64,000 bases of DNA, taken from positions 340,387 to 404,386 of the forward strand of contig NZ_NTJD01000002.1 in assembly GCF_002358085.1 (NCBI RefSeq), given 5' to 3'. Source of the DNA: Pseudothioclava arenosa. Lineage in GTDB: Bacteria; Pseudomonadota; Alphaproteobacteria; Rhodobacterales; Rhodobacteraceae. Shown piece by piece: positions 9,973 through 20,830 of the stretch (its first letter is position 1; each line of letters begins with the position of its first letter). The notes beneath the pieces were generated by a model. That model saw nothing but the letters and a program-made list of their open reading frames with translations, ran no database searches and was not told the DNA's origin. Position numbers and translations under genes: made by a program.

Positions 9973-11015
9973 AACTGGACGATTTCGATTTTCACCTGCC
10001 CGAAGGGCTGATTGCGACGCGCCCGGCGCGCCCGCGCGACGCGGCGCGGCTGTTGCTGGCCGAGGGCGATGCGATCACCGATCGCCATGTGCACGACCTG
10101 GTCGATATCCTGCGTCCGGGCGACCGGCTGGTGTTGAACAACACCAAGGTGATCCCGGCGCGGCTGGCGGGCACGCGCACGCGCCAGAGCGCGCAGGGCG
10201 AGGTGGTGGCCAAGGTCGAGGTGACGCTGCTGGAGCCCGCGCCGGGGGGCGAATGGAGCGCGCTGGCAAAGCCCCTGCGCAAGCTCCGCGAAGGGGAGGA
10301 GATCGTGTTCTCGCCGGCGCTCTCGGCTGAGGTGCGCGCGATCGAGGCAGGCCAGATGCGCATCGCCTTCAACCTCGCGGGCGAGGATTTCGACGTGGCG
10401 CTGGCCGAGGCGGGCGCGATGCCCTTGCCGCCCTATATCGCCGCGCTGCGCGCCCCCGACGAGGCCGACAAATCCGATTACCAGACCGTTTTCGCGCGCC
10501 ATTCGGGCGCCGTGGCGGCCCCCACCGCGAGCCTGCATTTCACGCCGGAACTTCTGGAAAAACTGCATGAAAAAGGCGTCACCTTCACCGAGGTCACGCT
10601 GCATGTCGGCGCGGGCACCTTCCTGCCGGTCAAGGTCGAGGACGTGACCACCCATAATATGCATGCCGAATGGGGCGAGGTCAGCGCCGCTGCCGCCGCC
10701 GAGATCGCCGCCACCAAGGCCGCCGGAGGGCGGGTCATTCCGGTCGGCACCACGGCGCTGCGGCTGATCGAGACGGCCGCGCGCAGCGGGCAGATCGCGC
10801 CTTTCGAGGGCACGACCGATATCTTCATCTACCCGGGCTTCACCTTCCACGTGGCCGACGCGCTGATGACCAATTTCCATCTGCCGAAATCGACGCTCTT
10901 GATGCTGGTTTCGGCGCTGATGGGGCAGGACCGCATCCGCCGCATCTATTCCCATGCCGTGGCCAACGGCTATCGGTTCTTTTCCTATGGTGACGCGTCG
11001 CTTCTGATCCCGTGA
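9969..11015 (+). CDS. queA: S-adenosylmethionine:tRNA ribosyltransferase-isomerase
   Basis: QueA transfers and isomerises the ribosyl part of AdoMet onto preQ1 in tRNA, giving epoxyqueuosine at wobble position 34. The protein is 348 aa, close to the usual 340-356, and begins with the conserved [19 protein letters not shown]. Typical segments follow: [24 protein letters not shown] and [17 protein letters not shown]. Its ATG overlaps the TGA of the AsmA-like gene in an ATGA junction, which implies translational coupling with an envelope gene rather than with other queuosine genes; none of those are in the window. Confidence 0.97.
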   Translation: MKLDDFDFHLPEGLIATRPARPRDAARLLLAEGDAITDRHVHDLVDILRPGDRLVLNNTKVIPARLAGTRTRQSAQGEVVAKVEVTLLEPAPGGEWSALAKPLRKLREGEEIVFSPALSAEVRAIEAGQMRIAFNLAGEDFDVALAEAGAMPLPPYIAALRAPDEADKSDYQTVFARHSGAVAAPTASLHFTPELLEKLHEKGVTFTEVTLHVGAGTFLPVKVEDVTTHNMHAEWGEVSAAAAAEIAATKAAGGRVIPVGTTALRLIETAARSGQIAPFEGTTDIFIYPGFTFHVADALMTNFHLPKSTLLMLVSALMGQDRIRRIYSHAVANGYRFFSYGDASLLIP

Positions 11016-11088
11016 TGTCGGTATCAGCCTGTTCCTGCCGTCGCGGCGGGGGTAGACGTGGCCTCTTTGACCTGTAAGGCTCGCGGTT

Positions 11089-12342
11089 ATGATCGACGTT
11101 CTCAAACAATCCTGGGCGCTGTTGCTGGGCATCCTTTTGCTGATGGTCGGCAATGGGATGCAGGGCACGCTCCTGGGGATTCGGGGCGAGATCGAGGGCA
11201 TCGACACCTTCCACATGTCGCTGGTGATGTCGGCCTATTTCGCAGGCTTCCTGTTCGGCTCGCGCATGGTGCCGGGGATGATCGCGCGGGTGGGCCATGT
11301 GCGGGTCTTCGCGGCGCTCGGATCACTGATCTCGGCGGTGCTGATCCTCTATGCCGCCGCGCCGAACTGGTATGCGTGGACGGCGCTGCGGCTGTTGATC
11401 GGGTTCTGTTTCTCGGGGGTCTATATCACCGCCGAGAGCTGGCTGAACGCCTCCTCGACCAATGCGACGCGTGGGCGCGCGCTCTCGGCCTATATGATCA
11501 TGCAGATGGTCGGCATCACCGCCGCGCAATTCCTGCTGAACGTGGGCGATCCGGCGGGGTGGTTCCTGTTCGTGATCCCCTCGGTGCTGGTGTCGATCGC
11601 CTTCACGCCGATCCTGCTGTCGGCGAGCCCCGCGCCGCGCTTTGATACGATCGAGCGGATGAGCTTCGCGCGGCTGTTTCGCGCCTCGCCGCTGGGCTGT
11701 GTCGGCATCTTCCTGATGGGCGGGATATTTTCGGCGCTTTTCGCCATGGCCTCGGTCTGGGGCACGAGCGTCGGCCTCGGCGTGCGCGAGATTTCGTCCT
11801 TCGTCGCCGCGATCTATATCGGCGGGCTGGTCGCGCAATATCCGATCGGCTGGCTGTCGGACCGGATGGACCGGCGCGTCCTGATCCTCGCGCTTTCGGC
11901 CCTCGGTGCGGTGGCGATGTTCGCAGTGGTGGCGCTGGACCCGCCCTTTGGCGTGATCCTCTTTGCCGGCGCGCTGATGGGCGGCGTCGCGAACCCGCTC
12001 TATTCGCTGCTCCTGGCCTATACCAACGACTTCCTTGAGCTCTCGGACATGCCGGCGGCCTCGGCGGGGTTGATGTTCATCAACGGGGTGGGGGCGGTGA
12101 CCGGCCCGATCCTGACCGGCTGGCTGATGGGCGCGACCGGGTCGAACGGGTTCTTCCTGTTCCTCGGCGTGCTGAGCGCGGGGCTGGCGGGCTATGCAGG
12201 CTGGCGGATGACGCGCCGCCCGTCGGTGCCGCCCGAAGAGACCGGGGCCTTTGCGGTGCTTTCGCCAGCGGCGACAACGCTTGCCGTCGAGCTCGCGCTG
12301 GAGGCCGCGCAAGAGGACACGCCCGAGCCTTCCGCGCCCTGA
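11089..12342 (+). CDS. MFS transporter
   Basis: A 417-aa integral membrane protein with about twelve hydrophobic segments and the major-facilitator fold. The loop between helices 2 and 3 carries FGSRMVPGMIARVGHVR, a variant of the GxxxDRxGRR signature, and a second copy in the C-terminal half reads GWLSDRMDRRVLI. The overall pattern resembles the YcaD-type carriers. Substrate unknown. It follows queA by 73 bp in the same direction and precedes a DUF924 gene, so a shared transcript is possible. Confidence 0.85.
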   Translation: MIDVLKQSWALLLGILLLMVGNGMQGTLLGIRGEIEGIDTFHMSLVMSAYFAGFLFGSRMVPGMIARVGHVRVFAALGSLISAVLILYAAAPNWYAWTALRLLIGFCFSGVYITAESWLNASSTNATRGRALSAYMIMQMVGITAAQFLLNVGDPAGWFLFVIPSVLVSIAFTPILLSASPAPRFDTIERMSFARLFRASPLGCVGIFLMGGIFSALFAMASVWGTSVGLGVREISSFVAAIYIGGLVAQYPIGWLSDRMDRRVLILALSALGAVAMFAVVALDPPFGVILFAGALMGGVANPLYSLLLAYTNDFLELSDMPAASAGLMFINGVGAVTGPILTGWLMGATGSNGFFLFLGVLSAGLAGYAGWRMTRRPSVPPEETGAFAVLSPAATTLAVELALEAAQEDTPEPSAP

Positions 12343-12394
12343 GGTTGCAATCTGATCCCTCGAAGCGCAGCATGGAGCTTTGAGGGAGGATCGC

Positions 12395-12958
12395 ATGGAA
12401 ACGCCACAGACGCTGCTGGACTATTGGGAACATGAGGTCGGTGCCAAGCGCTGGTATGCCTCGGACGGGGTGCTGGACGCCGCAATCCGCGATCGCTTTC
12501 TGGCGCTCTGGCAAGAGGCGCGGGGCGGGGCGCTTGAGGATTGGCGCGCGACACCAGAGGGCGCGCTCGCGCTGGTGATCCTGCTCGATCAGTTCCCCCG
12601 CAACATGTTCCGCGATGGCGCCGAAAGCTTCGCCACCGATGCGCAGGCGCGCGAGGTCGCGCGATCCGCGATCGAGGCAGGGCAGGACGCAAGCATCGCA
12701 CCGCCGCTCAAGCAGTTCTTCTACCTGCCCTTCATGCATTCCGAGGAGCTGGCCGATCAGGATTATGCCATCGCGCTGTTCTCGACGCGCCTGCCCGGCG
12801 ACAACCTGCGCCACGCCCGCGCCCATCGCGCGGTGATCGCGCGGTTCGGTCATTTCCCCTGGCGCAACCGCGCGCTCGGCCGCGAGACGGGCCGCGACGA
12901 AGAGCGGTTTCTTGCCGAGGGCGGCTATGGAAAAGCGCTGCAGGAGGTTTCTGATTGA
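12395..12958 (+). CDS. DUF924 family protein
   Basis: A 187-aa soluble, mostly helical protein. The motifs LLDQFPRNMFR and FFYLPFMHSEELADQD are hallmarks of DUF924, a family distantly related to tetratricopeptide-like folds with no established function. The ATG at 12395 is preceded by AGGGAGGA at 12383-12390; an in-frame TTG at 12380 has no such signal. It lies about 50 bp after the MFS gene and the same distance before lpdA. Confidence 0.88.
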   Translation: METPQTLLDYWEHEVGAKRWYASDGVLDAAIRDRFLALWQEARGGALEDWRATPEGALALVILLDQFPRNMFRDGAESFATDAQAREVARSAIEAGQDASIAPPLKQFFYLPFMHSEELADQDYAIALFSTRLPGDNLRHARAHRAVIARFGHFPWRNRALGRETGRDEERFLAEGGYGKALQEVSD

Positions 12959-12972
12959 AGTGCTGAAAAAAA

Positions 12973-12990
12973 TAGTTTAATGCCAAACTA
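12973..12990. promoter_or_regulatory. AT-rich dyad upstream of lpdA
   Basis: Inverted repeat TAGTTT-N6-AAACTA followed by GTTTTT, in an AT-rich island 20 bases before the lpdA start. It could be a weak terminator of the DUF924 gene or an operator for lpdA; the sequence does not decide between them. Confidence 0.35.
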
Positions 12991-13010
12991 GTTTTTAGGC
13001 GGAGGATCCC

Positions 13011-14405
13011 ATGACCGAGAAAAGCTTCGATATGATCGTTATTGGCGCAGGCCCGGGGGGCTATGTGGCCGCGATCCGGGGCGCGCAGCTTGGGCTGAAT
13101 GTCGCCATCGTCGAGCGCGAGCATCTGGGCGGTATCTGCCTGAACTGGGGCTGTATCCCGACCAAGGCGCTCCTGCGCTCGGCCGAGGTGTTCCACCTGA
13201 TGGAGCGCGCCAAGGATTTCGGCCTCTCGGCGGACAAGATCGGCTATGACCTCGACGCGGTCGTGCAGCGTTCGCGCGGCGTGGCCAAGCAGCTTTCCGG
13301 CGGCATCGGTCACCTGATGAAAAAGAACAAGATCACCGTCTTCATGGGCGCCGCGACGATCCCGGCCAAGGGCAAGGTTTCGGTCAAGACCGACAAGGGC
13401 ACCGAGGAGCTGAGCGCGAAGGCCATCGTGCTGGCAACCGGCGCGCGGGCGCGTGAACTGCCGGGCCTTGAGGCCGATGGCGATCTGGTCTGGACCTACA
13501 AGCACGCGCTGGTGCCGAGCCGCATGCCCAAAAAACTGCTGGTTATCGGTTCGGGCGCGATCGGTATCGAATTCGCCAGCTTCTTCAATACCTTGGGCGC
13601 CGACACCACGGTCGTCGAGGTGATGGACCGCGTCCTGCCCGTCGAAGACGCCGAGATATCGGCCTTCGCCAAGAAGCAGTTCGAAAAGCAGGGCATGAAG
13701 ATCCGCGAAAAGACCACGGTCACCAAGCTCGACCGCGCCAAGGGCAAGGTCACCGCGCATCTCGAAGCCGGCGGCAAGACCGTCACCGAAGAGTTCGACA
13801 CGGTGATCTCGGCGGTGGGCATCGTCGGCAATGTCGAGGGGCTGGGCCTCGAGGCGCTCGGCGTGAAAATCGACCGCACCCATGTCGTTGTCGATGAATT
13901 CTGCCGCACCGGCGTCGATGGGCTTTATGCCATCGGCGACATCGCCGGCGCGCCTTGGCTTGCCCACAAGGCCAGCCATGAAGGCGTGATGGTGGCCGAA
14001 GTGATCGCGGGCAAGCACGCCCACCCGATCAAACCCGGCTCGATCGCGGGCTGCACCTATTGCCACCCGCAGGTCGCCTCGGTTGGCATGACCGAAGCCA
14101 AGGCGAAAGAGGCGGGCTATCAGGTCAAGGTCGGCCGCTTCCCCTTCATTGGCAACGGCAAGGCGATCGCGCTTGGCGAGCCCGAAGGCTTGGTGAAAAC
14201 CGTGTTCGATGCGAAAACCGGTGAGCTTCTGGGCGCGCATATGGTCGGCGCTGAGGTGACCGAGATGATCCAGGGCTATGTGATCGGCCGCACGCTGGAA
14301 ACCGTCGAGGAAGACCTGATGAACACCGTCTTCCCGCATCCGACGCTCTCGGAAATGATGCATGAATCGGTGCTGAACGCCTATGGGCGCGCGCTGCACA
14401 TCTGA
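13011..14405 (+). CDS. lpdA: dihydrolipoyl dehydrogenase (E3)
   Basis: FAD-dependent E3 subunit that reoxidises dihydrolipoamide with NAD+ in 2-oxoacid dehydrogenase complexes or the glycine cleavage system. The 464-aa protein shows the FAD loop GAGPGGYVAA, the redox-active disulfide pair C43/C48 in GGICLNWGCIPTK, the NAD loop GSGAIGIEFASF, and the C-terminal catalytic HPTLSE. The start follows GGAGGA. No E1 or E2 genes are nearby, so the complex it serves cannot be told from context; the isolated position suggests a second or general E3. Confidence 0.96.
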   Translation: MTEKSFDMIVIGAGPGGYVAAIRGAQLGLNVAIVEREHLGGICLNWGCIPTKALLRSAEVFHLMERAKDFGLSADKIGYDLDAVVQRSRGVAKQLSGGIGHLMKKNKITVFMGAATIPAKGKVSVKTDKGTEELSAKAIVLATGARARELPGLEADGDLVWTYKHALVPSRMPKKLLVIGSGAIGIEFASFFNTLGADTTVVEVMDRVLPVEDAEISAFAKKQFEKQGMKIREKTTVTKLDRAKGKVTAHLEAGGKTVTEEFDTVISAVGIVGNVEGLGLEALGVKIDRTHVVVDEFCRTGVDGLYAIGDIAGAPWLAHKASHEGVMVAEVIAGKHAHPIKPGSIAGCTYCHPQVASVGMTEAKAKEAGYQVKVGRFPFIGNGKAIALGEPEGLVKTVFDAKTGELLGAHMVGAEVTEMIQGYVIGRTLETVEEDLMNTVFPHPTLSEMMHESVLNAYGRALHI

Positions 14406-14432
14406 TTTCTTCTTGGCGAAAATACGCCGGGG
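14406..14432 (+). repeat. dispersed intergenic repeat, family A
   Basis: Begins TTTCTTCTTGG and ends AAATACGCC. Close copies, some inverted, recur at 23121-23171, 51034-51113 and 63798-63819, always between genes. Confidence 0.7.
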
Positions 14433-14438
14433 GAATGC

Positions 14439-14489
14439 AAAAAGGGGCCGCTCAGGCCCCTTTTTCATGGGGGCAGCGCCCCCGTTTTT
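14439..14489. terminator. double terminator between lpdA and rhodanese gene
   Basis: First hairpin: perfect 11-bp stem AAAAAGGGGCC / GGCCCCTTTTT with a 5-base loop at 14439-14465, bidirectional. Second hairpin: GGGGGC-AGC-GCCCCC at 14469-14483 followed by GTTTTT. They separate the convergent lpdA and rhodanese genes. Confidence 0.85.
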
Positions 14490-14495
14490 CCGGCC

Positions 14496-14870
14496 TCAGC
14501 CGCGCTCGACGGCGCCGCCCGCCTGATACCAGTCGTAAAGCCCGCCGAGGTTATAGACCTCTTTGTAGCCCATCTGCGCCAGCATCTGCGCCGCCCCCTG
14601 GCTGCGCGCGCCCGATGCGCAATAGAGCGCAACCGGCGTCTCCGGCGACAGCTCCTTGAGGCATTCCGGGCTCGCCGGATCGCATTTCATCTTGAGCGCC
14701 ATCAGCGGCACATGCAGCGCGCCCGCCGCCTTGCCCTGACGCAGCTCCATCCCGTCGCGCACGTCGATCACGACCAGCTCGCCCGCCGCGTGACGCGCGA
14801 CCGCATCCTTTGCCGAGATCCGCTGCACACCCGCACCACCCGGGCCGGCCGCCCGCAGGAAGTTGAACAT
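14496..14870 (-). CDS. rhodanese-like domain protein
   Basis: A 124-aa single-domain sulfurtransferase-like protein. The DVRDGMELRQGKAAGALHVPL segment is the CH2A/CH1-type rhodanese signature, and the active-site loop is CASGARS, with the catalytic Cys that would carry a persulfide. The last part, MGYKEVYNLGGLYDW, matches the family ending GG(x)W. No signal peptide; likely cytoplasmic. It diverges from uvrA, sharing a 256-bp promoter region. Whether it acts in sulfur transfer or phosphate chemistry is not shown by the sequence; the six-residue loop after Cys fits sulfurtransferases. Confidence 0.9.
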   Translation of the reverse strand: MFNFLRAAGPGGAGVQRISAKDAVARHAAGELVVIDVRDGMELRQGKAAGALHVPLMALKMKCDPASPECLKELSPETPVALYCASGARSQGAAQMLAQMGYKEVYNLGGLYDWYQAGGAVERG

Positions 14871-15048
14871 CGCTTAGCCCTTTCGCGTTCATTGCGCCCA
14901 ATCGTCGCGGGCGCTTTCCCCTCATGTGGCAGATGCAGCATTTAAATCAAGAGGCGCGTTTGGAAATACATTCAGAAAAGCGAATGACTGATGCCTTGCG
15001 CGGCTTTTTGCCTGCACCTTGGGCGGGCAGGGCGCGGAAGTGACGAAA

Positions 15049-15063
15049 GTTCCCGCTTCGTTC
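15049..15063 (+). promoter_or_regulatory. LexA (SOS) box of uvrA
   Basis: Perfect alphaproteobacterial LexA operator: GTTC at 15049-15052, seven bases, GTTC at 15060-15063. It lies 64 bp before the uvrA start and immediately upstream of the predicted promoter. The GTTC-N7-GTTC direct repeat is the established SOS box of Rhodobacter and relatives. Confidence 0.85.
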
Positions 15064-15074
15064 GCACATTTCGA

Positions 15075-15103
15075 TTGGAGACTCGCCGCCCTTCCCCTAT
15101 CTA
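15075..15103 (+). promoter_or_regulatory. predicted uvrA promoter
   Basis: TTGGAG at 15075-15080 and TATCTA at 15098-15103 with 17-bp spacing, 24 bp before the uvrA ATG and just downstream of the LexA box. Read by eye only. Confidence 0.5.
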
Positions 15104-15126
15104 GAACCTGTCGAACGGGGGTTGGC

Positions 15127-17982
<2,856 letters not shown>

Positions 17983-17984
17983 GG

Positions 17985-18374
17985 TTAACGCCGGTAGTGG
18001 CGTTTGACCTTTTCGATCACGGTCCCGGTCTCGGACGAGACCTTGTAGATCACGTTCTCGAAGATGTAATAGCGCCACGGCCCGTCCACCGGGGGCAGGT
18101 CGTAGCGGTTCAGGTCCATGATCATCGACTGTTCGTAGATCGGGAACGGGTCGCCGGGCTCGAACCGCTCGCGCAGCTTGCCCTGCAGCACCCAGCGCGT
18201 GTGACCGTTCACGCTGACCGCGCAGAACGTATCGCCGGATTTCAGCGTCCGGCACTCGCGTTCGGGCTCGGGCGCGGCGCCCGGACTGTCCTGCGCCAAG
18301 GCCGCCGTTGCCCCGCAAACCAGCGCCCCGGCGAGCCAGAGACGCAGCGGCGGCGGGGCGTATCGGCGATGCAT
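17985..18374 (-). CDS. secreted protein of unknown function (paralogue of the next gene)
   Basis: A 129-aa protein with a typical signal peptide (basic start, then LWLAGALVCGATAALAQ, cleavage expected after about residue 27). The mature part has one cysteine pair (C40-like CRTLKSGDTFC) and a C-terminal RYDLPPV...YYIFENVIYKVSSETGTVIEKVK segment. The same layout, RY-LEPG-Y-YRVDRETGKVL, ends the protein encoded just upstream, so the two are paralogues. I do not recognise a named family; similar small periplasmic proteins resemble RcnB-type domains. Convergent with uvrA, two bases apart. Confidence 0.65.
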   Translation of the reverse strand: MHRRYAPPPLRLWLAGALVCGATAALAQDSPGAAPEPERECRTLKSGDTFCAVSVNGHTRWVLQGKLRERFEPGDPFPIYEQSMIMDLNRYDLPPVDGPWRYYIFENVIYKVSSETGTVIEKVKRHYRR

Positions 18375-18384
18375 CGCGCTCTCC

Positions 18385-18738
18385 TTACTCCAGCAGGGCG
18401 GCGGCGGCTCCGATGAAGTTCAGCACCTTGCCCGTCTCGCGGTCGACCCGGTAGACGTAGCCTTCCGAGCTCCAGTATTCATAACCGGGCTCCAGCCGGT
18501 AACGCGAGGGGTCGCGGATCACGACGTAATCGCCGCGGATCCGTTCGCCGCGCTCATAGCGATGTTTCAACTGACCGGGCGGCACGCAGCCATTGCCCTT
18601 CTTGGCGAGGCCCGGCGGGCAGAACAGCGTGCCCTGCGGCGGGGCGGCGGCTTTCATCTTGGGGCCATTGCCCTGCGCATGGGCCAGCGCGGGTTGCAAA
18701 AGCATCATGGCGACAAGGCCAGAGGTCAGGATTTTCAT
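18385..18738 (-). CDS. secreted protein of unknown function (paralogue)
   Basis: A 117-aa exported protein: signal peptide MKILTSGLVAMMLLQPALAHA, then a segment with CPPGLAKKGNGCVPPG and a C-terminal domain GDYVVIRDPSRYRLEP ending in an aromatic, strand-rich region with YRVDRETGKVL. The start at 18738 is chosen because it begins the signal peptide; an in-frame Met at 18795 would add 19 residues that spoil it. Only 10 bp separate it from its paralogue downstream, so they form a two-gene operon. Function unknown; the CPPG elements suggest a stabilised small domain in the periplasm. Confidence 0.65.
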   Translation of the reverse strand: MKILTSGLVAMMLLQPALAHAQGNGPKMKAAAPPQGTLFCPPGLAKKGNGCVPPGQLKHRYERGERIRGDYVVIRDPSRYRLEPGYEYWSSEGYVYRVDRETGKVLNFIGAAAALLE

Positions 18739-18850
18739 CGGGTCTCTCCCATCCATTTCCCGGAAATTATTACGCTTTCCGCGGGAAAGGGCCAATCACG
18801 CCCCTGTGTGACGCTGCATCTTGGGCCAAATGCCGCCACGCGCCCATGCA

Positions 18851-18882
18851 AAAGCCCGCCAGGCCGGGGCCGGGCGGGCTTT
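18851..18882. terminator. terminator of the DUF2892 gene
   Basis: Perfect 10-bp stem AAAGCCCGCC / GGCGGGCTTT around a 12-base GC-rich loop, 18 bases after the DUF2892 stop; on the minus strand it runs into TTTTGC. Confidence 0.75.
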
Positions 18883-18899
18883 CACGCAAGCGCTCAGGC

Positions 18900-19103
18900 T
18901 TATTTCTTCATCGGGCAGGTGCTGAGGCCGATGATCGAGTAGAGCGGGCAGGTGCCCAGCAGCCCGGTCAGCAGCGGCACGATGCCGATCAGATAGGCCC
19001 AGCGATAGGCCGCATCGGCGTTAAGGAAGAAACCGACGAGAAGGGCGAGCCCGACGACGATGCGGAGGATGCGGTCGATGCCGCCGACGTTGTTCTTGAG
19101 CAT
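18900..19103 (-). CDS. DUF2892 family small membrane protein
   Basis: A 67-aa protein with the DUF2892 pattern: N-terminal KNNVGGIDRILRIVVGLALL forming the first helix, a short loop and a second helix (IGIVPLLTGLLGTCPLYSIIGL), ending STCPMKK. The two cysteines of CPLY and TCP are typical of the family, which also occurs fused to rhodanese in YgaP. It is encoded directly downstream of a Crp/Fnr regulator, 92 bp away on the same strand. DUF2892 genes often sit with sulfur-handling genes, but no reaction is known for the small stand-alone form. Confidence 0.88.
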   Translation of the reverse strand: MLKNNVGGIDRILRIVVGLALLVGFFLNADAAYRWAYLIGIVPLLTGLLGTCPLYSIIGLSTCPMKK

Positions 19104-19195
19104 GAAAATGGTCCTTTCAGCGCGTTAGGGCGTGGGGACTGCCCCACGACTCACCTGAAATATAGCTCAAAGCGGGGGAAGCGTCTGTGACGAGG

Positions 19196-19840
19196 TCACG
19201 AAAGGCTGGCGAGGCGCTCAAGTCCCGCGACGTCACGGATGATGACCGTGCCGCGGGCGGTCTCGATCAGGCCTGCGCGCGCCATCGCGTCGAGGCGACG
19301 GCTGATGACCTCGCGTGCGGTGCCGATCAGGACAGCGATCTGCCCCTGGGTGGCCTCGACGCGGCCTCCTTCGGCGCGCTCCAGCAGCAGCGCGGCGAGC
19401 CGGCATTCGACGCTCTGAAAGGCGACGCGTTCGAGAAGGGTGACGACATCGGTCATCCGCGTGGCAAAGGCGCGAAACACCAGCGCGCGGAAAGCCTCGG
19501 ACTCGGACATCAGGCTGGCAAACAGTGCGCGCGGCACCATCACCACGCGCAATTCGCTGGCCGCGATCGCTTCGGCGGAATAGGGCGCATCGCCCAGAAG
19601 CCCCAGCGTTGTCTGCACGCAGCTTTGCCCCGGCTCGACCGCGTAAAGCAGCACCTCGCGCCCGCTCGGTCCGGTCAGGAACACCTCGACCCGCCCCGTC
19701 AGAACGATCGAGAAGGCCTCGGCCCGGTCGCCGGGGCGAAACACGACATGCCCTTTGGGCACATCGAACGGGGTCAGCGCGCCAAGTCGCCGCTGGGCGG
19801 TCGGGTCAAGCGTGGGGAGGTCGGAAAGCCAATCGGACAT
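19196..19840 (-). CDS. Crp/Fnr family transcriptional regulator
   Basis: A 214-aa regulator with an N-terminal cyclic-nucleotide-type sensor barrel (about 20-130), a long dimer helix, and a C-terminal winged helix. The recognition helix TAREVISRRLDAMA carries the E..SR pattern that reads TTGA half-sites in Fnr-type proteins. It has no N-terminal four-Cys cluster, so it is not an iron-sulfur Fnr; a single Cys in PGQSCVQTTLGLL lies in the barrel at the place where a group of Crp-like regulators next to DUF2892 genes has a conserved Cys. The effector is unknown; a sulfur or redox signal is an inference from that Cys and the neighbour. Confidence 0.88.
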   Translation of the reverse strand: MSDWLSDLPTLDPTAQRRLGALTPFDVPKGHVVFRPGDRAEAFSIVLTGRVEVFLTGPSGREVLLYAVEPGQSCVQTTLGLLGDAPYSAEAIAASELRVVMVPRALFASLMSESEAFRALVFRAFATRMTDVVTLLERVAFQSVECRLAALLLERAEGGRVEATQGQIAVLIGTAREVISRRLDAMARAGLIETARGTVIIRDVAGLERLASLS

Positions 19841-19903
19841 GGGTCCGATCTAATGCGCCACCGGAGGCGAGGCAAGGGGGCGAGGCAAGGGGAGGGGCCG
19901 GGT

Positions 19904-19925
19904 TTCCCCGGCCCCGGAGCGGGGC
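19904..19925. terminator. hairpin after mmsB
   Basis: Perfect 9-bp stem GGGGCCGGG / CCCGGCCCC with a TTTC loop, directly after the mmsB stop and upstream of the Crp/Fnr gene. There is no T run, so it may be a processing or stabilising hairpin rather than an intrinsic terminator. Confidence 0.5.
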
Positions 19926-19927
19926 GC

Positions 19928-20800
19928 TTAGCCGCGCCCGCGTTTTTCGAACCGCGGCAGCATCGCCGAGAAATCCATGCCCTTGCCGTCTTCGAATTCG
20001 ACAAACTGCGCGTAAAGCGCGGCCGCCAGATGCCCCATCGGCGTGTCGGCATTGGCCGATTCCGCCGCCTGCTGCGACAGCCGCAGATCCTTGAGCATCA
20101 GCTCGGCCGCGAAGCCGGGCTTGTAGTCGTTGTCGGCGGGGCTCGTCGGGCCGACGCCCGGCGCCGGGCAATAGGCGTTCATCGTCCAGCTGTAGCCCGA
20201 GCTGGTCGAGACCACGTCGAACATCTTCTGCCGGTCGAGGCCGAGCTTGTCGGCCAGCGCAAAGGCTTCGCAGGTGGCGATCATGGTGACGCCAAGGATC
20301 ATGTTGTTGCAGATCTTGGCGGCCTGGCCCGCACCGGCCGCGCCGCAATGCACGGCCTTCTGGCCCATGATGTCAAAGAGCGGCTTCACGGTGGCAAAGG
20401 CCGCGTCGGTGCCGCCCGCCATGAAGGTGAGCGTGCCGTTGGTGGCGCCGCCGACGCCGCCCGAAACCGGCGCATCCAGCGCGCCGAGCCCGGCCTCTGC
20501 CGCCATCTCGGCCACCGCGCGCGCGCTGTCGACATCGACCGTCGAGCAATCGCACAGCACCGCGCCCGCGCGCATCGCCGGGATCACCTCGGCCGCGACC
20601 GTGCGCAGGATCGCGCCATTGGGCAGCATGGTGATGACCACATCCGCACCCGCCGCCGCCTCGGCGGCGCTGGCCGCCTTGGCGACACCCTCGGGGCAGG
20701 GCGCCACGAGGTCAAACCCGGTGACCTCATGGCCCGCGCCGATCAGGTTGGTCGCCATCGGGCCACCCATGTTGCCCAGTCCGATAAATCCGATTTTCAT
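19928..20800 (-). CDS. mmsB: 3-hydroxyisobutyrate dehydrogenase
   Basis: NAD-dependent oxidation of 3-hydroxyisobutyrate to methylmalonate semialdehyde in valine breakdown. The 290-aa protein begins MKIGFIGLGNMGGPMATNL (Rossmann loop GxGxMG), continues with the substrate-binding DAPVSGGVGGATNGTL and the catalytic-lysine segment GAGQAAKICNNMILG. ATG at 20800 is chosen because GGGAGGAAAC lies directly upstream; a Met four codons earlier lacks a site. It is the last gene of the acd-hydrolase-mmsB run, 30 bp after the hydrolase. Confidence 0.95.
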   Translation of the reverse strand: MKIGFIGLGNMGGPMATNLIGAGHEVTGFDLVAPCPEGVAKAASAAEAAAGADVVITMLPNGAILRTVAAEVIPAMRAGAVLCDCSTVDVDSARAVAEMAAEAGLGALDAPVSGGVGGATNGTLTFMAGGTDAAFATVKPLFDIMGQKAVHCGAAGAGQAAKICNNMILGVTMIATCEAFALADKLGLDRQKMFDVVSTSSGYSWTMNAYCPAPGVGPTSPADNDYKPGFAAELMLKDLRLSQQAAESANADTPMGHLAAALYAQFVEFEDGKGMDFSAMLPRFEKRGRG

Positions 20801-20830
20801 GTTTCCTCCCATGGCGTCATGCGCCGTTTT

